A DNA stretch of 64,000 nucleotides, from contig NZ_CP151634.1 in the NCBI RefSeq assembly GCF_038397725.1, forward strand, positions 496,001 through 560,000, read 5' to 3'. Source of the stretch: Microbacterium sp. LWO13-1.2. GTDB lineage: Bacteria > Actinomycetota > Actinomycetes > Actinomycetales > Microbacteriaceae. Below, one piece after another: positions 17,301 to 24,595 of the stretch. The stretch's first letter is position 1, and each line of letters opens with the position of its first letter. A model generated the notes under the pieces. It was not told the DNA's origin, did not search any database, and was given only the letters and a program-made list of their open reading frames with translations. Made by a program: the position numbers and the translations under genes.

Positions 17301-17540
17301 CGATTCGAGTCCTGGCACGCCCTGGATCGCCGACTCGATGGGCGTGGACACGTCGTTCTCGACGACCTCGGGCGAGGCACCGGGATACGTGGTCATCACG
17401 ATCAGGTTGGGCAGCTCCAGCGACGGGATGAGCTCCTGCTTGAGGTTCGTCAGCGCGAGGCCGCCGAACACCGCGGCGACGATCGTGATGAGTGCGATGA
17501 GCGCGCGGTTCTTGAGGCTCAGGACGGCGAGGTTCGACAC
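14361..17540 (-). CDS. RND-superfamily efflux transporter (AcrB/SwrC-like)
   Basis: A 1059-residue proton-driven exporter with the full RND layout: one N-terminal membrane helix (ALIALITIVAAVFGGLA), a large extracytoplasmic porter loop, six helices, a second loop and five more helices. The helix-4 proton-relay pair Asp-Asp is seen in GRVVDDSIVVIENI. The YPGASPEVVENDV motif after helix 1 is classic for the hydrophobe/amphiphile exporters. No membrane-fusion or outer-membrane partner is encoded nearby, as expected for single-membrane bacteria. The C-terminus is Gly/Ser-rich and basic. The GTG start lies 21 bases after a TetR gene on the same strand, so the pump is probably repressed by it. Substrates (drugs, surfactants, lipids) are not predictable. 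Confidence 0.93.
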   Translation of the reverse strand: MSNLAVLSLKNRALIALITIVAAVFGGLALTNLKQELIPSLELPNLIVMTTYPGASPEVVENDVSTPIESAIQGVPGLESTTATSTTNASIVQATFAYGTNLATAEQKIQQAINRVAQQLPDDVSPQVLAVAIDDFPVIQVAVTGFDDAENAQAELERVAIPDLEDVDGVNAAQIVGGIGQRITITPDAAALAEQRLSTQAISQALQQNGTLFPGGDITENGQTLTVQTGAKITSVEELAALPLVGSAATIGDVATVAQESDPVSSISRVDGEDALSISITKLPAANTVEVSQGVLAALDEIGKAFPDAEFTVIFDQAPFIVQSIETLATEGLLGLAFAVIIILVFLLSIRSTLVTAISIPTSVLITFIGLQAFGYSLNILTLGALTIAIGRVVDDSIVVIENIKRHYVGDADKGDAIRLAVREVAMAVTSSTITTVAVFLPIVFVGDMVGELFRPFAVTVSIAMIASLLVSLTIVPVLAYWFLRPGKELLDENGKAIDPEHPDAPPTPLQRMYRPILGWTLKHSAVTVILAVVVLGATLAAAPLMKVNFLSDSGQNTMRVTQDLGPTASLEAKSDAAIAVEEALLGVDGVEHVQASIGSSGSALRDAFSGSAGVTYSVLTDGDADQEALRADVQDAIDSLSDVGEIAVAASSGFGSSDIEITVTASNSEDLQTATSAVVDELDGRDGVGQVTDNLAASLPYIAVVVDRVAAAERGLSEVAVGSIVSNTMRPEQLGSIEIGDTALTVYLAASEPPATADALRALTIPTPLGLVQLQEIATVEERNGPTSISTEQGRRTATVTVPPASDNLAVATASVNEALAAVELPDGASAAVGGVATQQADSFSQLGLAMLAAILIVYVVMVATFKSLRQPLLLLVSVPFAATGAILLQIVTGVPLGVASLIGVLMLIGIVVTNAIVLIDLVNQYREKGLSTADAVMAGGEKRLRPILMTALATIFALTPMALGITGHGGFISQPLAIVVIGGLISSTVLTLIVLPTLYNLVEGARERRRAKRAGAGDVGSGSGDASESGTDDAASESVLPHAHPLTRRELREHPSE

Positions 17541-17561
17541 GGCTGTTCTCTCTCGGTCGGA

Positions 17562-18146
17562 TCAGGCGGATGCAGGTGCGGATGCGGTGGGTGCGGATGT
17601 GAGGATGCCGGCGAGGGCGTCGCGGATGAGGCTCTCGTCTAGCGGCTCGTCGTGGATCTGTGCGTGCCAGAGTACGCCGTCGATGAAGACGGCGGCCGCC
17701 CTGGCACGGTCGGTTCCGTGAACGGGAGCGATGAAGGCGACGACCTCGTCCGACCAGTGCCTGGCGAGCTCGCGCACGCGAGGATCGTGCACGGCTGCGG
17801 TGACGACGGCACGGTCCGCCTGGACGGCACGCGCGTCTTCGAGCCCCCCGTGGATGAGACGCGCGAGCCCTGCCGGTGTGACGCCGTCGGCGATCACGGC
17901 CTGCCGCGTGATGTCGATACGCAGCTCGACTTCGGCGGCGAGCGCATGCAGAGCGGCGTCGCGGAGGTCGTCGAGCGTGGCGAAGTACTGGGTCGTGGCG
18001 CCGAGCGGCACCCCAGCGCGGGCGGCGACCTTGCGGTGCGTGATCGCGTCGACGCCGATCTCGACGATCAGCTCGGAGGCGGCGGCGACGATCTCGCGTC
18101 GGCGCGCCTCAGGGTCGCGTCTCCTGCGCGTCACCGCATCCGGCAT
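17562..18146 (-). CDS. TetR-family repressor of the RND pump
   Basis: A 194-residue regulator with an N-terminal helix-turn-helix (residues about 10-55: ARRREIVAAASELI, then VDAITHRKVAARAGVPLGATTQYF). A variable ligand-binding domain with a TetR C-terminal layout follows. The ATG at 18146 is the likely start because GAAGGGGG lies six bases before it; the frame stays open further upstream into the operator. It is followed 21 bases later by the RND gene, so both share the promoter containing the 18161 dyad. Confidence 0.9.
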   Translation of the reverse strand: MPDAVTRRRRDPEARRREIVAAASELIVEIGVDAITHRKVAARAGVPLGATTQYFATLDDLRDAALHALAAEVELRIDITRQAVIADGVTPAGLARLIHGGLEDARAVQADRAVVTAAVHDPRVRELARHWSDEVVAFIAPVHGTDRARAAAVFIDGVLWHAQIHDEPLDESLIRDALAGILTSAPTASAPASA

Positions 18147-18160
18147 CACCCACCCCCTTC

Positions 18161-18174
18161 TGTACATTTGTACA
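18161..18174. promoter_or_regulatory. Likely TetR operator (twin TGTACA)
   Basis: TGTACA-TT-TGTACA, two palindromic hexamers two bases apart, lies 14 bases upstream of the TetR start codon. A repressor bound here would block transcription of both tetR and the RND gene. The plus-strand hydrolase at 18327 lies on the other side. Confidence 0.6.
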
Positions 18175-18326
18175 TTCACTGCGCTTGGAGAACGCTGAGA
18201 GGCGAAGTTCACGCCTTTCGACCGCCCCGCTCAGGACATTCGTCTCTGTCTCCGCGACACCGTCCTCCGGAGAATGGGAAGGCATGGTCTCGTTCCCCCC
18301 AGGAGGCCGGTTCCCGGAGGTCCCCC

Positions 18327-19427
18327 ATGGTCGCAAGGCCTCGTTTCCCGTTCGCACTTCTCGCAGCCGCCATCGTGTTCACCGCGGCGCTGGCAGGGGC
18401 CGCACCCGCCGCGAGCGGCACGACCGGCTCGACGGCGCCGGCGGTCAGCATTCTGGATGACGATCCGACGATGATCCTCGGGTGGGCGTCGCACGACCTG
18501 CCCACGATGGCCACGGAAGAAACCGCCTTCGGCAGGAGCAACGGGATGCTCTCCACCTACGTCGATTTCGTGCAGTCTCCTGGATTCCCGCACGACGACG
18601 TCGATGCTGCCGAGGCCCGCGGCTCGGCCCTGCTGATCGCCTGGGAACCATGGGACTGGAATCGGCCCGCCGATCAGCAACCTGAGTTCGCCCCGCGCCG
18701 GATCGCCGCCGGCGAGTTCGACACCCAGCTGACGGCGTGGCTGACCCAGGCCGCGCAGCGCACCGCCGACGCGGAGATCATCGTGCGCTTCGCTCCCGAG
18801 ATGGACGACTCGAGCCGCCCCTGGTCGAGCGGCACGGCCGCCGGGAGCAGCACACCGGCGGAGTACATCGCGATGTGGCGTCACGTGTACGCGATCAAGC
18901 AGGCGGTCGCGCCCGAGGTGGTCTTCCTCTGGAATCCTCTGAACTACGGAGCCGGGCCGCATCCCTTCGAGTCGTACTTCCCCGGATCTGCGCATGTCGA
19001 CGCTCTCGCGCTCGACGGCTTCAACTGGGGCTACGTCCGGACGGGCTCGGCCGGGTGGCAGAGCCCGGAGGACGTCTTCGGGTTCTCGACTCCGAACGGC
19101 CCGGTGCCGAGGCTCAAAGCGCTGGCCGGCGCGAAGCCCTGGGGCATCGCCGAAGTGGCATCCGCCCCCGACGACCCCGCCGATTTCCAACTGGGAGGCC
19201 CCGGTTACGGGGCCTGGGGCACGTGGGTGCACCAATGGCCCGCGAACCCGCCGTACGAACAGACGCCACAGGATTGGATCACCCAGGAAGGCTGGTCGCG
19301 GATGCTGATCGAGCGGGCGAGCGACGCCGGGGCCTCCTTCGTCGGCTTCTTCCACACTGTGAAGGAGACCGACTGGCGCCTCACGGACACTCTCGTCGGC
19401 CGCGACGTGTTCGACGACGCCTCGTAG
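18327..19427 (+). CDS. Secreted GH26-like glycoside hydrolase
   Basis: A 366-residue protein with a signal peptide (RFPFALLAAAIVFTAALAGAAPAASG, cleavage near residue 30) and a TIM-barrel-type hydrolase domain. VRFAPEMDDSSRPWS matches the acid/base Glu region of family 26 mannanases and related enzymes, and WGIAEVAS fits the nucleophile Glu late in the barrel. ILGWASHDLPT near residue 50 matches the start of such domains. Spacing and length (about 320 residues after the signal) fit a stand-alone catalytic unit with no carbohydrate-binding module. The ATG at 18327 follows CCCGGAGG. The glycan substrate is unknown. Confidence 0.75.
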   Translation: MVARPRFPFALLAAAIVFTAALAGAAPAASGTTGSTAPAVSILDDDPTMILGWASHDLPTMATEETAFGRSNGMLSTYVDFVQSPGFPHDDVDAAEARGSALLIAWEPWDWNRPADQQPEFAPRRIAAGEFDTQLTAWLTQAAQRTADAEIIVRFAPEMDDSSRPWSSGTAAGSSTPAEYIAMWRHVYAIKQAVAPEVVFLWNPLNYGAGPHPFESYFPGSAHVDALALDGFNWGYVRTGSAGWQSPEDVFGFSTPNGPVPRLKALAGAKPWGIAEVASAPDDPADFQLGGPGYGAWGTWVHQWPANPPYEQTPQDWITQEGWSRMLIERASDAGASFVGFFHTVKETDWRLTDTLVGRDVFDDAS

Positions 19428-19492
19428 CCGCGCTCCTTTCGCCCGGCGCCATAGAATTACGCAGGGCCACGACGGCTTCCGAGAGGGTGGAC

Positions 19493-20383
19493 ATGGTCAA
19501 TCTCAACCAGCTCGAAGTGCTCGTCACGGTGGTCGAGGCGGGCGGTTTCTCCGGGGCCGCGAAGAAGCTGTACATGAGTCAGCCGTCGGTCTCGACCCAC
19601 GTGCGAAACCTGGAGACGTCGCTCGGCGTGCCTCTCGTCGAACGCACGACGCAGGGCGCACGCGCGACAGCCGCCGGCACGGTCGTCGTCGATCACGCCC
19701 GCCGGATCTTCGCCCTGCTCGCGGCGCTGGAACAAGACGTCGCCGCATTTCAGGGGCCGGACGCGGGGCGCCTCACCGTCGCCGGCACGACGACCCTCGG
19801 CACGTACCTGCTGCCGCGCCTGGTCGCACAGTTCAGCGCTCGCGCACCGCGCGTCGATTGCCAGATCCGGGTGGGCAACGAGGATGCCGTCGAGGGATGG
19901 GTCATCCGCGGCGACGTGGCTCTCGGCCTCTCGATCGGCCTGCCGCGCGAACAGCTTGAGGCTGAGCCGCTACTCACCGAGGAGATGGTGCTCGTCGCCG
20001 CCTCCGGTTCACCGCTGGCAGGGCGCACGCTGCAGGCGATCGAGCTCTCAGGGCAGCGTTTCCTCGTGCGAGAGCAGGGATCAGCGACCCGTCGACAACA
20101 GGAGGAGATCCTGCGCACCTGGGGCCTCGAGACCGCAGCGCGCTGGGAGATGTGGGGCCCCGATACCCTCAAGGAAGCCGCGTCCGCCGGCCTTGGCGTC
20201 GCGCTGCTCTCGGAGCACGCGACAGCACGTGAGCGCGCGATTGGAGACCTCGTCGCCCTTGACATCACCCCGGCACCGCCCGGGCGAACGGTGTCGCTGA
20301 TCCGGCGGGCCGATCGGGTACTGACCCCGCCGGAGGAGGCCTTCGTCACGCTTCTTCGCAGCATGGCGCACTGGCCGACCTGA
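19493..20383 (+). CDS. LysR-family regulator, probably of the phosphonate operon
   Basis: A 296-residue LTTR: N-terminal winged helix (LNQLEVLVTVVEAGGFSGAA, then MSQPSVSTHVRNLE) and a periplasmic-binding-like effector domain from about residue 90. The start is the ATG at 19493 after GAGAGGGTGG. It is convergent with the phosphonate operon and separated from it by the hairpin at 20422, instead of being divergent as is usual. Phosphonoacetate hydrolase operons in pseudomonads are controlled by a LysR protein, PhnR, so assignment to this operon is reasonable. A T-N11-A box lies upstream of the hydrolase gene at 26032. The regulated target is inferred. Confidence 0.85.
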   Translation: MVNLNQLEVLVTVVEAGGFSGAAKKLYMSQPSVSTHVRNLETSLGVPLVERTTQGARATAAGTVVVDHARRIFALLAALEQDVAAFQGPDAGRLTVAGTTTLGTYLLPRLVAQFSARAPRVDCQIRVGNEDAVEGWVIRGDVALGLSIGLPREQLEAEPLLTEEMVLVAASGSPLAGRTLQAIELSGQRFLVREQGSATRRQQEEILRTWGLETAARWEMWGPDTLKEAASAGLGVALLSEHATARERAIGDLVALDITPAPPGRTVSLIRRADRVLTPPEEAFVTLLRSMAHWPT

Positions 20384-20421
20384 AGACTCGATCCGATCGC
20401 CGGATCGTTTGCGATGCAGGA

Positions 20422-20453
20422 GGTGCATCCGCGAGCTTCCTCACGGATGCACC
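20422..20453. terminator. Bidirectional terminator between LysR gene and aldehyde dehydrogenase gene
   Basis: GGTGCATCCG (20422-20431) and CGGATGCACC (20444-20453) form a perfect 10-base-pair stem with a 12-base loop between two converging genes. Confidence 0.75.
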
Positions 20454-20468
20454 GTTGCGCGGAATAGA

Positions 20469-21977
20469 TCAGTATCGGATGCAGGCCGAGCGCAGATCCG
20501 TGTAGAACTGCCAAACCTCCGGTGAGCACTCGGGCGCTCCGAGCTGAGAAGCCTTGGCACCCATGTGAGGCAGATGCGAGTATGCACCGACACCAGGACG
20601 GTTCACGTGCAGCATCCCGGCCTGGAACTCCTGCAGCGCCTGGAAGATGCGCGATGGGTCCTGCGTGAAGATCGTTCCGGACATGCCGTACTTGACGGAG
20701 TTGCTGATGCGCATCGCGTCGTCGTAGCCGTCGCACGTGATCACGGAGAGTACCGGCCCGAAGACCTCCTCCTGTGCGAGCTCGGAGTCCCAGGCGACAT
20801 CGTCGAGAATGGTCGGCTTGATGAAGAATCCCGGAGTGTCGAGCTCCGCGGCCTCTCCACCGGCGACGACCTTCGCGCCGTCTGTGATGGCGCGCTCGAT
20901 GGCGGTGATGCAGGCCTGGTGACGCTCCTCGTTGACCACAGGGCCGATGTCGGACCAGCTCTGATCCCCGCGGCCGATCTTCATGGCCCGCACGCGCGGC
21001 GCGAGACGCTCCAGAAGAGCGTCGTGCACCTTCGCGTCGACGATCACGCGGCTCGTGGCGCTGCAGCGCTGCCCGCTCTGGCCGAACGCGCCATGGATGA
21101 TCGCCTCGACGGCGGCGTCGAGGTCGGCATCATCGAGGACGAGGAGGGCGTTCTTGCCGCCGAGTTCGAGCTGGGTGCGCATGAGGCGGTCGGCGCCGGC
21201 GCGGTTGATCGCCTGACCGACCGGTAGCGAGCCGGTGAACGAGATGCCGGCGACGCGGGGGTCGTTGACGATCGCCTCCCCCGCTTCGCGGTCGCCCTGG
21301 ATCAGGTTCAGCACGCCGGCCGGAACGCCCGCGTCGTGGAAGGCTTGCACGAGCAAGGCCGAGGTCCACGGGGTCAGCGGAGACGGCTTCAGCACCGCGC
21401 CACAGCCCGCGATCAACGCGGGAGCGATCTTCCACATCGGGATCGCGACGGGGAAGTTCCACGGCGTGATCAGGCCGACGACGCCGAGCGGGCGGCGGAA
21501 TGTCATCACGATGGTGCGCGGCTCCTCAGCAGGAGTCGTGACACCGTTGATGCGTCGCGCCTCGCCGATGGTGAAGTCGAGGATCGCCAGGGAGCGGGTA
21601 ACCTCGCCGCGAGCCTCGTTGAGACGCTTGCCCTGCTCGCGGGTGATCGCCGCAGCCAGGATGTCGATCCGGTCCTCGATGATACGGGCGGCGCGGGTGA
21701 GCACCTTCGCTCGTTCGATGGGGCCGATCGCATCCCACTCGATGCGAGCGCGTTCGGCGGCGTCGACCGCCGTTGTCACATCGGCGGTGACCGACTCGGT
21801 GAACTCGCCGATGACGTCGTTCAGGTCCGCCGGGTTGATGTTGCGTCGGGTGTCGCCGCTGACGCTGGCGCGCCACTGTCCGTCGATGTAATTGAGGAGG
21901 TGGTCGGGATCGGGGCTATGCGTCACGGCATATCCGACCACGGTCGAAGGTTTCGGATCGATACTCACGTCAGTCAC
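20469..21977 (-). CDS. Aldehyde dehydrogenase, candidate phosphonoacetaldehyde dehydrogenase
   Basis: A 502-residue NAD(P)-dependent ALDH of full length. Catalytic features are visible: [18 protein letters not shown] with the general-base Glu, [11 protein letters not shown] with the nucleophilic Cys, the oxyanion Asn in WNFPVAIP, and the late EEVFGPVL. It is the last gene of the operon that encodes phosphonoacetate hydrolase. Oxidation of phosphonoacetaldehyde to phosphonoacetate, the PhnY reaction, would feed that enzyme, and this is the proposed role. Alternatives are succinate-semialdehyde-like or generic aldehyde oxidation. The GTG at 21977 follows AGGAG six bases upstream and lies 22 bases after the alcohol dehydrogenase stop. 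Confidence 0.88.
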   Translation of the reverse strand: MTDVSIDPKPSTVVGYAVTHSPDPDHLLNYIDGQWRASVSGDTRRNINPADLNDVIGEFTESVTADVTTAVDAAERARIEWDAIGPIERAKVLTRAARIIEDRIDILAAAITREQGKRLNEARGEVTRSLAILDFTIGEARRINGVTTPAEEPRTIVMTFRRPLGVVGLITPWNFPVAIPMWKIAPALIAGCGAVLKPSPLTPWTSALLVQAFHDAGVPAGVLNLIQGDREAGEAIVNDPRVAGISFTGSLPVGQAINRAGADRLMRTQLELGGKNALLVLDDADLDAAVEAIIHGAFGQSGQRCSATSRVIVDAKVHDALLERLAPRVRAMKIGRGDQSWSDIGPVVNEERHQACITAIERAITDGAKVVAGGEAAELDTPGFFIKPTILDDVAWDSELAQEEVFGPVLSVITCDGYDDAMRISNSVKYGMSGTIFTQDPSRIFQALQEFQAGMLHVNRPGVGAYSHLPHMGAKASQLGAPECSPEVWQFYTDLRSACIRY

Positions 21978-21999
21978 TTCAAGCTCCTGAGTTCGGGGG

Positions 22000-23112
22000 T
22001 CAGTTCGGGCGGACGGCGATGCGCGGAGCGACGGCGGTGCGTGCGACGGCGACGGCTTCGTCGATCTCGTTCAGCGGAAAGGCGTCGGGGATGAGATCGG
22101 AGAACAGGTGCTGCACAGAGGTGCGCTGCAGAAAATCGACGGCCTCGACGAGGTCGTCGATCCGGTAATTGTGGCTGCCCACAACGGTGGTCAGGTTCTT
22201 CACGAAACCACTCGGCTCGAAGATGATCTCCGGGGCGGGCGACACAGAGCCGACCATCGCGATGCGGCCGCCCATGGCGACCACCTGGAACGCAGACTGC
22301 ACGGCACGACTGTTGCCGGAGAGCTCGAAGATCACGTCAGCGCCCAGGCGCCCGGTCGTCTCCGCGAGGTCCTCGGGCGCGACGGTGGCGGTCGCACCGA
22401 ACTGCGCGGCCAGCTCGCGTCGGGCGGGATCGACGTCGACAGCGATGACGGTCTCGACGCCGCGATCCTTCGCATAGGCGACGGCTGTCAGCCCGAGCAT
22501 CCCGCATCCGAGCACGACGACGACATCGGAGGCGTCGAGCTCGACCCGGCGTGCGGCGCAGGTCACTGTCGCCGTGGCGCAGTTCGCGGGAGCGGCCAGC
22601 TCCGCGGGAAGGTCTTCGGGCACCGGAACCAGACCGGTGCCAGCGATGAGGTGGCAGTGCGAGGCAAAGCCGCCATTGAGCTTCCAGTGGTCATCCATCG
22701 CCTCGTGGCCGTACTTTCGGACGCTCTCGCACTTCTGCGGGATGCCGCGCAGGCATCGGCGGCACTCGCCGCACGAGGTGCCGATGGTCCAGGTGACTCG
22801 AGTTCCGATGGCGAGGGCCGCCCCATCAGGACCCGAAGCGCTGCCGCCGGTGGCGACGATGCGTCCGACGGCCTCGTGACCGAGAACGGTGGGCAGCGGA
22901 GTCGGGCGATCTCCCCCGATGGTGTGCAGGTCGCTGCCGCAGATGGTCGCGAGTTCAATCTCGACCAGCACCTCACCGGGACGGAGTACGGGCAACGGCT
23001 GGCTGTCGACCGAGAAACCCTCGTCGACTCCGGACCAGACTGCGGCTGCGGCCGTGGGCGTCGCCTCTCGGGTGTCCGTGGCCTGTTCAGTGACGTCTTC
23101 GTCGGTGTTCAT
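22000..23112 (-). CDS. Zinc alcohol dehydrogenase, HpnZ-type (phosphonate-associated)
   Basis: A 370-residue medium-chain dehydrogenase. Zinc and fold motifs: catalytic-zinc Cys in CGSDLHTIGG and His in GHEAVGRIV; a structural-zinc loop CGECRRCLRGIPQKC; and a Rossmann motif VVVLGCGMLGLTA. The segment GIPQKCESVRKYGHE closely follows the family catalogued as phosphonate-catabolism-associated alcohol dehydrogenase. The product has not, to my knowledge, been assigned a reaction. In this operon it would make an aldehyde for the neighbouring aldehyde dehydrogenase; 2-hydroxyethylphosphonate is the obvious alcohol. The ATG follows GAGGAG five bases upstream. The first 20 or so residues are a polar extension. 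Confidence 0.85.
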   Translation of the reverse strand: MNTDEDVTEQATDTREATPTAAAAVWSGVDEGFSVDSQPLPVLRPGEVLVEIELATICGSDLHTIGGDRPTPLPTVLGHEAVGRIVATGGSASGPDGAALAIGTRVTWTIGTSCGECRRCLRGIPQKCESVRKYGHEAMDDHWKLNGGFASHCHLIAGTGLVPVPEDLPAELAAPANCATATVTCAARRVELDASDVVVVLGCGMLGLTAVAYAKDRGVETVIAVDVDPARRELAAQFGATATVAPEDLAETTGRLGADVIFELSGNSRAVQSAFQVVAMGGRIAMVGSVSPAPEIIFEPSGFVKNLTTVVGSHNYRIDDLVEAVDFLQRTSVQHLFSDLIPDAFPLNEIDEAVAVARTAVAPRIAVRPN

Positions 23113-23164
23113 CGCTGCTCCTCAGCGCTCTCTTCGAGCGATCGTACGCTTGCGTTCATGGAGT

Positions 23165-23198
23165 GCGGGCCCCGGGACGGAATGCTCCCGGGACCCGC
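23165..23198 (-). terminator. Intercistronic hairpin between MFS and alcohol dehydrogenase genes
   Basis: GCGGGCCCCGGGA (23165-23177) and TCCCGGGACCCGC (23186-23198) pair at 12 of 13 positions around an eight-base loop. It begins six bases after the MFS stop codon and lies 52 bases before the next gene's start. It could lower read-through within the operon or protect the 3' end of the upstream message. Confidence 0.65.
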
Positions 23199-23203
23199 AG
23201 TTG

Positions 23204-24532
23204 TCATCGCCGGATCGTCGCCGCCACGAGGGCACTGCAGGTACAGGCGACAGCGACGATCGGGAAGATCAGGCCTGCGTCTCCGCCGTTGTGGTCCATG
23301 ATCGCCCCGATGATCGGCTCTGCGGCACCTGCGAACAGGTAGGCGAAGAAGTTCACTGCACCGATCGCGGTGCCCGCCATCACCTTGCCGGCGAGATCGG
23401 GGCAGAGGGCCCAGAACGAAGACTGAGGACCATAGATGAAGAACCCGCAGAGGAAGAGCAGGACGATGCCGAGCAGCGGGCCGGGGTTCAGCAGCCACAT
23501 CGCCAGAGCCGAAACGGCGCCGAGAGCCATGAAGAGCATGATCGGACGGTCGCGGCGAGAGCCGAAGAGGCGGTCGGACAGCTGACCGTTGACCAGAGCG
23601 CCGACGGCCATGCCGACCGGCAGCGACAGCGAGATCCACAGACCGCCCGGGGTCGATTTCCATTCGTCGCCGAGGAAGAACACCGGCACCCAGATGAGCA
23701 TGCCGTAGCGAGCGGCGTTCTGGAACCCGATCGCGACACCGGTGAGCCAGATCTTGGGGATGCCGAGCACGGTCTTGTAGCGGGTGAGTGAGGTCAGCGT
23801 CTCTGCCGGCACCTCGACGGTCGCGTGCGACGACGTCGTCGTCAGAAGGGGCTTCTCGGCCTCATCGGCGTCCTTGGTGAAGCGCTCAGGCGGAATGACG
23901 CCCGCCTGCTTCGGGGTGTCGCGGGCGACGAAGTAGAAGGTGATTCCACCCACGAGCATGAGCAGCACCGGCAGGCGGAACAGCCACTGCCAGTCGAGCT
24001 GGAACGTCGACACCACGAGCGTCGAGGTACTGAAGACGAGCACCGACGAGCATCCGGCAGCCAGCGTGTAGAACCCGAAGGTCTTGCCGCGTTCGGAGTG
24101 GCTCCACCAGTTGGAGATCACCCGCCCGCCTGCAGACCAGCCCATCGCCTGGACGAAGCCATTCGCCCCGAGCACCGTCGCCATCGCGGCGGGCGAGCCC
24201 ATGAAGCTGGCGATCACGCAAAAGATGGTCGAGCTGATCGAGCCGACGGTCGCGAGCCTGCGACCCCCGAACTTGTCGGCCAGGTTGCCGTTGACCATCT
24301 GACCGACGGCGTAGGCCCAGAGCGCCACGCCGCTGATCATTCCGACGGTGGCCTTGGTCCAGCCGAACTCCTCCTGGATGCCGGGGATCGCGAAGCCGAA
24401 AGCCTGGCGGCCCGTGTAGAAGAACAGATACATGAACATCGCCGCGAGCAGCATCTGCCACGCCTTCTTGCGGAAGGAGTGCTCATCGAGCTGCTTACCG
24501 GGCGCCATTGCCCGGTCGGTCATAGTCGACAT
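23204..24532 (-). CDS. MFS transporter, organophosphate antiporter (GlpT/UhpT-like) type
   Basis: A 442-residue carrier with 12 predicted helices and a central cytoplasmic loop near residues 210-250. Its first helix region FMYLFFYTGRQAFGFAIPGI carries the conserved aromatic-Arg pattern of the organophosphate:phosphate antiporters, in which that Arg contacts the phosphoryl group. The second half contains RPIMLFMALGAV and the GPQSSFWALCPDL motif typical of the same family. A GlpT-like gene also accompanies the phosphonoacetate hydrolase operon of Pseudomonas. Uptake of phosphonoacetate or a related C2 phosphonate is the likely role. It lies 63 bases after the hydrolase gene. ATG 24532 was kept as start; ATG 24523 is possible. 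Confidence 0.88.
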   Translation of the reverse strand: MSTMTDRAMAPGKQLDEHSFRKKAWQMLLAAMFMYLFFYTGRQAFGFAIPGIQEEFGWTKATVGMISGVALWAYAVGQMVNGNLADKFGGRRLATVGSISSTIFCVIASFMGSPAAMATVLGANGFVQAMGWSAGGRVISNWWSHSERGKTFGFYTLAAGCSSVLVFSTSTLVVSTFQLDWQWLFRLPVLLMLVGGITFYFVARDTPKQAGVIPPERFTKDADEAEKPLLTTTSSHATVEVPAETLTSLTRYKTVLGIPKIWLTGVAIGFQNAARYGMLIWVPVFFLGDEWKSTPGGLWISLSLPVGMAVGALVNGQLSDRLFGSRRDRPIMLFMALGAVSALAMWLLNPGPLLGIVLLFLCGFFIYGPQSSFWALCPDLAGKVMAGTAIGAVNFFAYLFAGAAEPIIGAIMDHNGGDAGLIFPIVAVACTCSALVAATIRR

Positions 24533-24595
24533 TGTCTAGCCAATCTCCGAGTCGCCTGCGCCCTTCGTCGGACGCAGACTGGGGTAGGGGTTTTC

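Noticed and set aside
15762..17642. A 626-codon open frame opposite the RND transporter.
   Set aside because: Highly charged, repetitive composition typical of the antisense of a GC-rich membrane protein gene; no recognisable domain.
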